From the NCBI GenBank assembly GCA_900554855.1, contig USIZ01000066.1:1-7075 (forward strand): a stretch of 7,075 bases of DNA, given 5' to 3'. Position numbers and translations under genes: made by a program. Each line of letters opens with the position of its first letter. Position 1 is the stretch's first letter. Positions 5,390-7,075 of this stretch are shown here, one piece after another. The notes below the pieces were generated by a model. The model did not search any database. It was not told the DNA's origin and saw nothing but the letters and a program-made list of their open reading frames with translations. The DNA comes from an uncultured Eubacteriales bacterium (GTDB lineage Bacteria > Bacillota > Clostridia > Oscillospirales > Oscillospiraceae).

Positions 5390-6781
5390 TTAACAGCCTG
5401 TGGCTTCCAGATGGCTCTGGGGGATCTCTACCGGATAGTGCTCGGTGAAGCAGCCGTCACAGAAGCCGCACTGGGCATCCGGTGCAATCTTGTAGAGATT
5501 TTCCATAGAGAGGAACTCCAGACTGTCCGCCCCGGCGATCTCGCAGATCTCGTCCACCGTGTGGTGGCAGGCGATCAATTTCTCCTTGTTGGGGATGTCA
5601 GTGCCAAAGTAGCACGGGGAGATGAACTCCGGCGAGGAGACGCGCATATGCACCTCGGTGGCTCCGGCAGAGCGCAGAAGGTTGATAATGGCCTTGCAGG
5701 TAGTGCCGCGGACGATGGAATCATCCACCATGACGATTCGCTTTCCCGCCACCTGACTGCGCAGGGCACCCAGCTTGATGCGCACGGCGGCCTCACGGTC
5801 GGACTGGTTCGGGGTGATGAAGGTGCGGCCGATGTATCGGTTCTTTACAAAGCCGTCACCAAAGGGGATACCAGACTCCTGCGCGTAGCCCAATGCCGCA
5901 TCAAGGCCGGAATCGGGCACGCCGATGACCAAATCGGCATCCACCGGCTTCTGCCGATAGAGCAGGCGTCCGGCATTTTTGCGGGCCTCGTGGACGGACT
6001 GACCGCAGATCACACTGTCCGGCCGGGCAAAGTAAATGTACTCAAAGATGCACATATGGCTCATGCCCTGACAATTGTCCTTGATGGAGCGGATCTCGCC
6101 GTTTTCCACCACGACGATCTCGCCGGGTTCTACTTCGCGGACGTACTCCGCCTCCACTCCGTCCAGCGCGCAGGACTCGGACGCAAAGAGGATGGCGTCA
6201 TCCTTGCGGCCAATACACAGCGGACGAAAACCCCACGGATCCCGGGCCGCCACCAGCTTGCGGGGCGACATGACGATCAGGGAAAAGGCACCCTTCAGCA
6301 TGGGCAGTGCGCGGCTGACCGCCTCCTCCACGGAGGGCGCCGTCAGGCGCTCGTGGGCAATGGCATAGGAGATGACCTCCGTATCGCTGGTGGTCTGGAA
6401 AATGGCACCCTGATACTCAAAATGGGTGCGCAGCTCCTCCGTATTCACCAGATTGCCGTTGTGCACCACGGCCAGCGTGCCCTTGACGTACTTCAGCGTC
6501 ATGGGCTGGGCATTCTCCCGCTGACCGGCACCCGTGGTGGCATAGCGGACGTGACCCACGGCGCAGGTGCCGTTCAGCTCGTCCAGCTTGGCCTCATCAA
6601 AGACCTCACCCACCAGGCCGATGTCCTTATGGTAGGACAGCTCCCGGTCATTGGTGACCGCAATGCCGGCGGATTCCTGCCCCCGGTGCTGAAGCGCATA
6701 GAGGCCGTAGTAAGTCGTTCTCGCGCAGTCTCCCTTGGGGTCATAGACGCCAAAGACGCCGCACTCTTCATGGATGGACAT
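5390..6781 (-). CDS. purF: Amidophosphoribosyltransferase PurF (glutamine PRPP amidotransferase)
   Basis: PurF makes 5-phosphoribosylamine from PRPP and glutamine, the first committed step of purine synthesis, in the cytoplasm. The 463-residue protein opens MSIHEECGVFGVYDP; Cys7 should become the N-terminal nucleophile after removal of a six-residue propeptide. The glutaminase domain shows LQHRGQESAGIA (30-41), GHVRYATTG (76-84), HNGNLVN (107-113) and SDTE (132-135). The transferase domain has the PRPP loop VMVDDSIVRGTT (350-361). Cys244, Cys390, Cys441 and Cys444 match the four iron-sulfur ligands of Bacillus-type PurF; Cys438 is an extra neighbour. The ATG at 6781 is chosen because GGAGGA lies six bases upstream; an in-frame TTG at 6802 would read through that site and is unlikely. 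The gene converges on potD and has no adjoining pur gene recognisable here. Confidence 0.97.
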   Translation of the reverse strand: MSIHEECGVFGVYDPKGDCARTTYYGLYALQHRGQESAGIAVTNDRELSYHKDIGLVGEVFDEAKLDELNGTCAVGHVRYATTGAGQRENAQPMTLKYVKGTLAVVHNGNLVNTEELRTHFEYQGAIFQTTSDTEVISYAIAHERLTAPSVEEAVSRALPMLKGAFSLIVMSPRKLVAARDPWGFRPLCIGRKDDAILFASESCALDGVEAEYVREVEPGEIVVVENGEIRSIKDNCQGMSHMCIFEYIYFARPDSVICGQSVHEARKNAGRLLYRQKPVDADLVIGVPDSGLDAALGYAQESGIPFGDGFVKNRYIGRTFITPNQSDREAAVRIKLGALRSQVAGKRIVMVDDSIVRGTTCKAIINLLRSAGATEVHMRVSSPEFISPCYFGTDIPNKEKLIACHHTVDEICEIAGADSLEFLSMENLYKIAPDAQCGFCDGCFTEHYPVEIPQSHLEATGC

Positions 6782-6787
6782 GGCCGT

Positions 6788-6793
6788 TCCTCC
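6788..6793 (-). promoter_or_regulatory. Ribosome binding site that fixes the purF start
   Basis: The minus strand reads GGAGGA followed by six bases and the ATG at 6781-6779. It decides between this ATG and an in-frame TTG 21 bases upstream (6802), which lacks a good site of its own and would place the GGAGGA inside the coding region. Confidence 0.85.
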
Positions 6794-6815
6794 AAACAAC
6801 AAAATAGATAAGAAA

Positions 6816-6844
6816 AGTATAGCGGAATTCCGCGCAAATTGCTA
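6816..6844 (-). promoter_or_regulatory. Candidate purF promoter with a palindrome in its spacer
   Basis: On the minus strand a good -10, TATACT (6821-6816), lies about 35 bases before the purF ATG. At a 17-base spacing the -35 position reads TAGCAA (6844-6839), only 3/6 of consensus, so it would be weak or activator-dependent. The spacer begins with the perfect 12-bp palindrome GCGGAATTCCGC (6822-6833), abutting the -10. I see no clear pair of Bacillus-type PurBoxes; the nearest thing is CCGA/TCGG at 6874-6877 and 6886-6889. Confidence 0.4.
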
Positions 6845-6924
6845 CTGTCTGCCTGAAAAAAACTGCGTCTATTCCGACGAAAAAATCGGCATTTTGCCCG
6901 CACTCCCCCACAAAAACAAAAGAT

Positions 6925-6951
6925 GCCCGGGAAACAGAGCGTTTCCCGGGC
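6925..6951 (-). terminator. Intrinsic terminator of the right-edge gene
   Basis: GCCCGGGAAAC (6925-6935) and GTTTCCCGGGC (6941-6951) form a perfect 11-bp stem with a five-base loop. Read leftward, it begins 13 bases after the stop codon at 6965-6967 and is followed by ATCTTTTGTTTTTG, a T-rich tail. It separates the right-edge gene from purF, so purF probably has its own promoter. Confidence 0.85.
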
Positions 6952-6964
6952 TATGATCCCTGGC

Positions 6965-7075
6965 TCAATCCAGCAGCATCTGGTAGTAATCGGAGTAATG
7001 GGTGTCCCCGTTTTTGATGGCGGCAATGGCCGTGCGGGGGTGCTGATCGGTCAGGCCGGTGAGCATGTAGTGAGA
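6965..7075 (-). CDS. C-terminal fragment of an unidentified protein
   Basis: The last 36 codons and the TGA stop of a minus-strand gene that enters from the right edge. The visible peptide contains SHYMLTGLTDQHPRTAIAAI and ends DTHYSDYYQMLLD. I do not recognise the family and assign no function. That it is coding is supported by an open frame across the whole visible stretch, by residue composition like that of a folded protein, and by a strong terminator 13 bases after the stop. The same strand as purF and closeness to it hint at a metabolic neighbour, but the terminator argues against one shared transcript. Confidence 0.7.
   Translation of the reverse strand, partial: SHYMLTGLTDQHPRTAIAAIKNGDTHYSDYYQMLLD

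Noticed and set aside
6781..6802. Extended purF start at the in-frame TTG (6802)
   Set aside because: It would put the strong GGAGGA inside the coding region and lacks its own ribosome binding site, whereas the ATG at 6781 is ideally spaced.
5411..6811. A 466-codon open frame on the plus strand, antisense to nearly all of purF
   Set aside because: It mirrors purF, whose family motifs are unmistakable. Long antisense frames are common opposite GC-rich genes, and this one has no recognisable motif; its translation is rich in His, Gly, Asp and Leu, as expected from a shadow frame.
6782..6924. A PRPP or purine riboswitch, or Bacillus-type PurBox pair, upstream of purF
   Set aside because: No conserved core or spaced CCGAAC-type pair is present; only CCGA/TCGG at 6874-6889 is seen, which is too short to support a call.

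Overview
The window looks like ordinary chromosome from a Gram-positive anaerobe of the class Clostridia, probably Oscillospiraceae-like. This is inferred from the GC-rich coding regions with AT-rich gaps, AGGAGG-type ribosome binding sites, TTGACA/TATAAT promoters, the lipoprotein form of PotD and the iron-sulfur, propeptide-bearing form of PurF. No mobile element, CRISPR array, tRNA or rRNA gene is visible. I found no previously undescribed multigene system; the points worth attention are regulatory.

Layout. At the left edge is the 5' end of a minus-strand gene of the DUF177/YceD family (1-77). It diverges from a plus-strand RluA-type pseudouridine synthase gene (246-1238). Their shared gap holds two back-to-back sigma-A-type promoters, of which the minus-strand one is a perfect consensus. 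Next is a 235-bp gap (1239-1473) with a probable promoter and a GC-rich hairpin in the leader of a four-gene polyamine transporter operon: potA (ATPase, 1474-2511), potB and potC (permeases, 2522-3370 and 3367-4227, overlapping by ATGA) and potD (substrate-binding lipoprotein, 4270-5331). A 15-bp hairpin at 5347-5381 ends this operon and also ends purF, which converges from the other strand (5390-6781, minus). Upstream of purF is a 183-bp gap with a candidate purF promoter containing a 12-bp palindrome, and a terminator (6925-6951) for a further minus-strand gene whose last 36 codons reach the right edge (6965-7075). I could not identify that last gene.

How the genes work together. PotD, anchored on the outer face of the membrane, captures spermidine or putrescine and delivers it to the PotB/PotC channel, which two PotA subunits drive with ATP. 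PurF commits PRPP and glutamine to purine synthesis. The pseudouridine synthase modifies RNA. The DUF177 protein is, by family, linked to ribosome assembly. Apart from the pot operon, the neighbours have no evident shared pathway. The strand arrangement gives four transcription units (DUF177 leftward; synthase rightward, possibly reading through into pot; pot rightward; purF leftward) plus the tail of a fifth.
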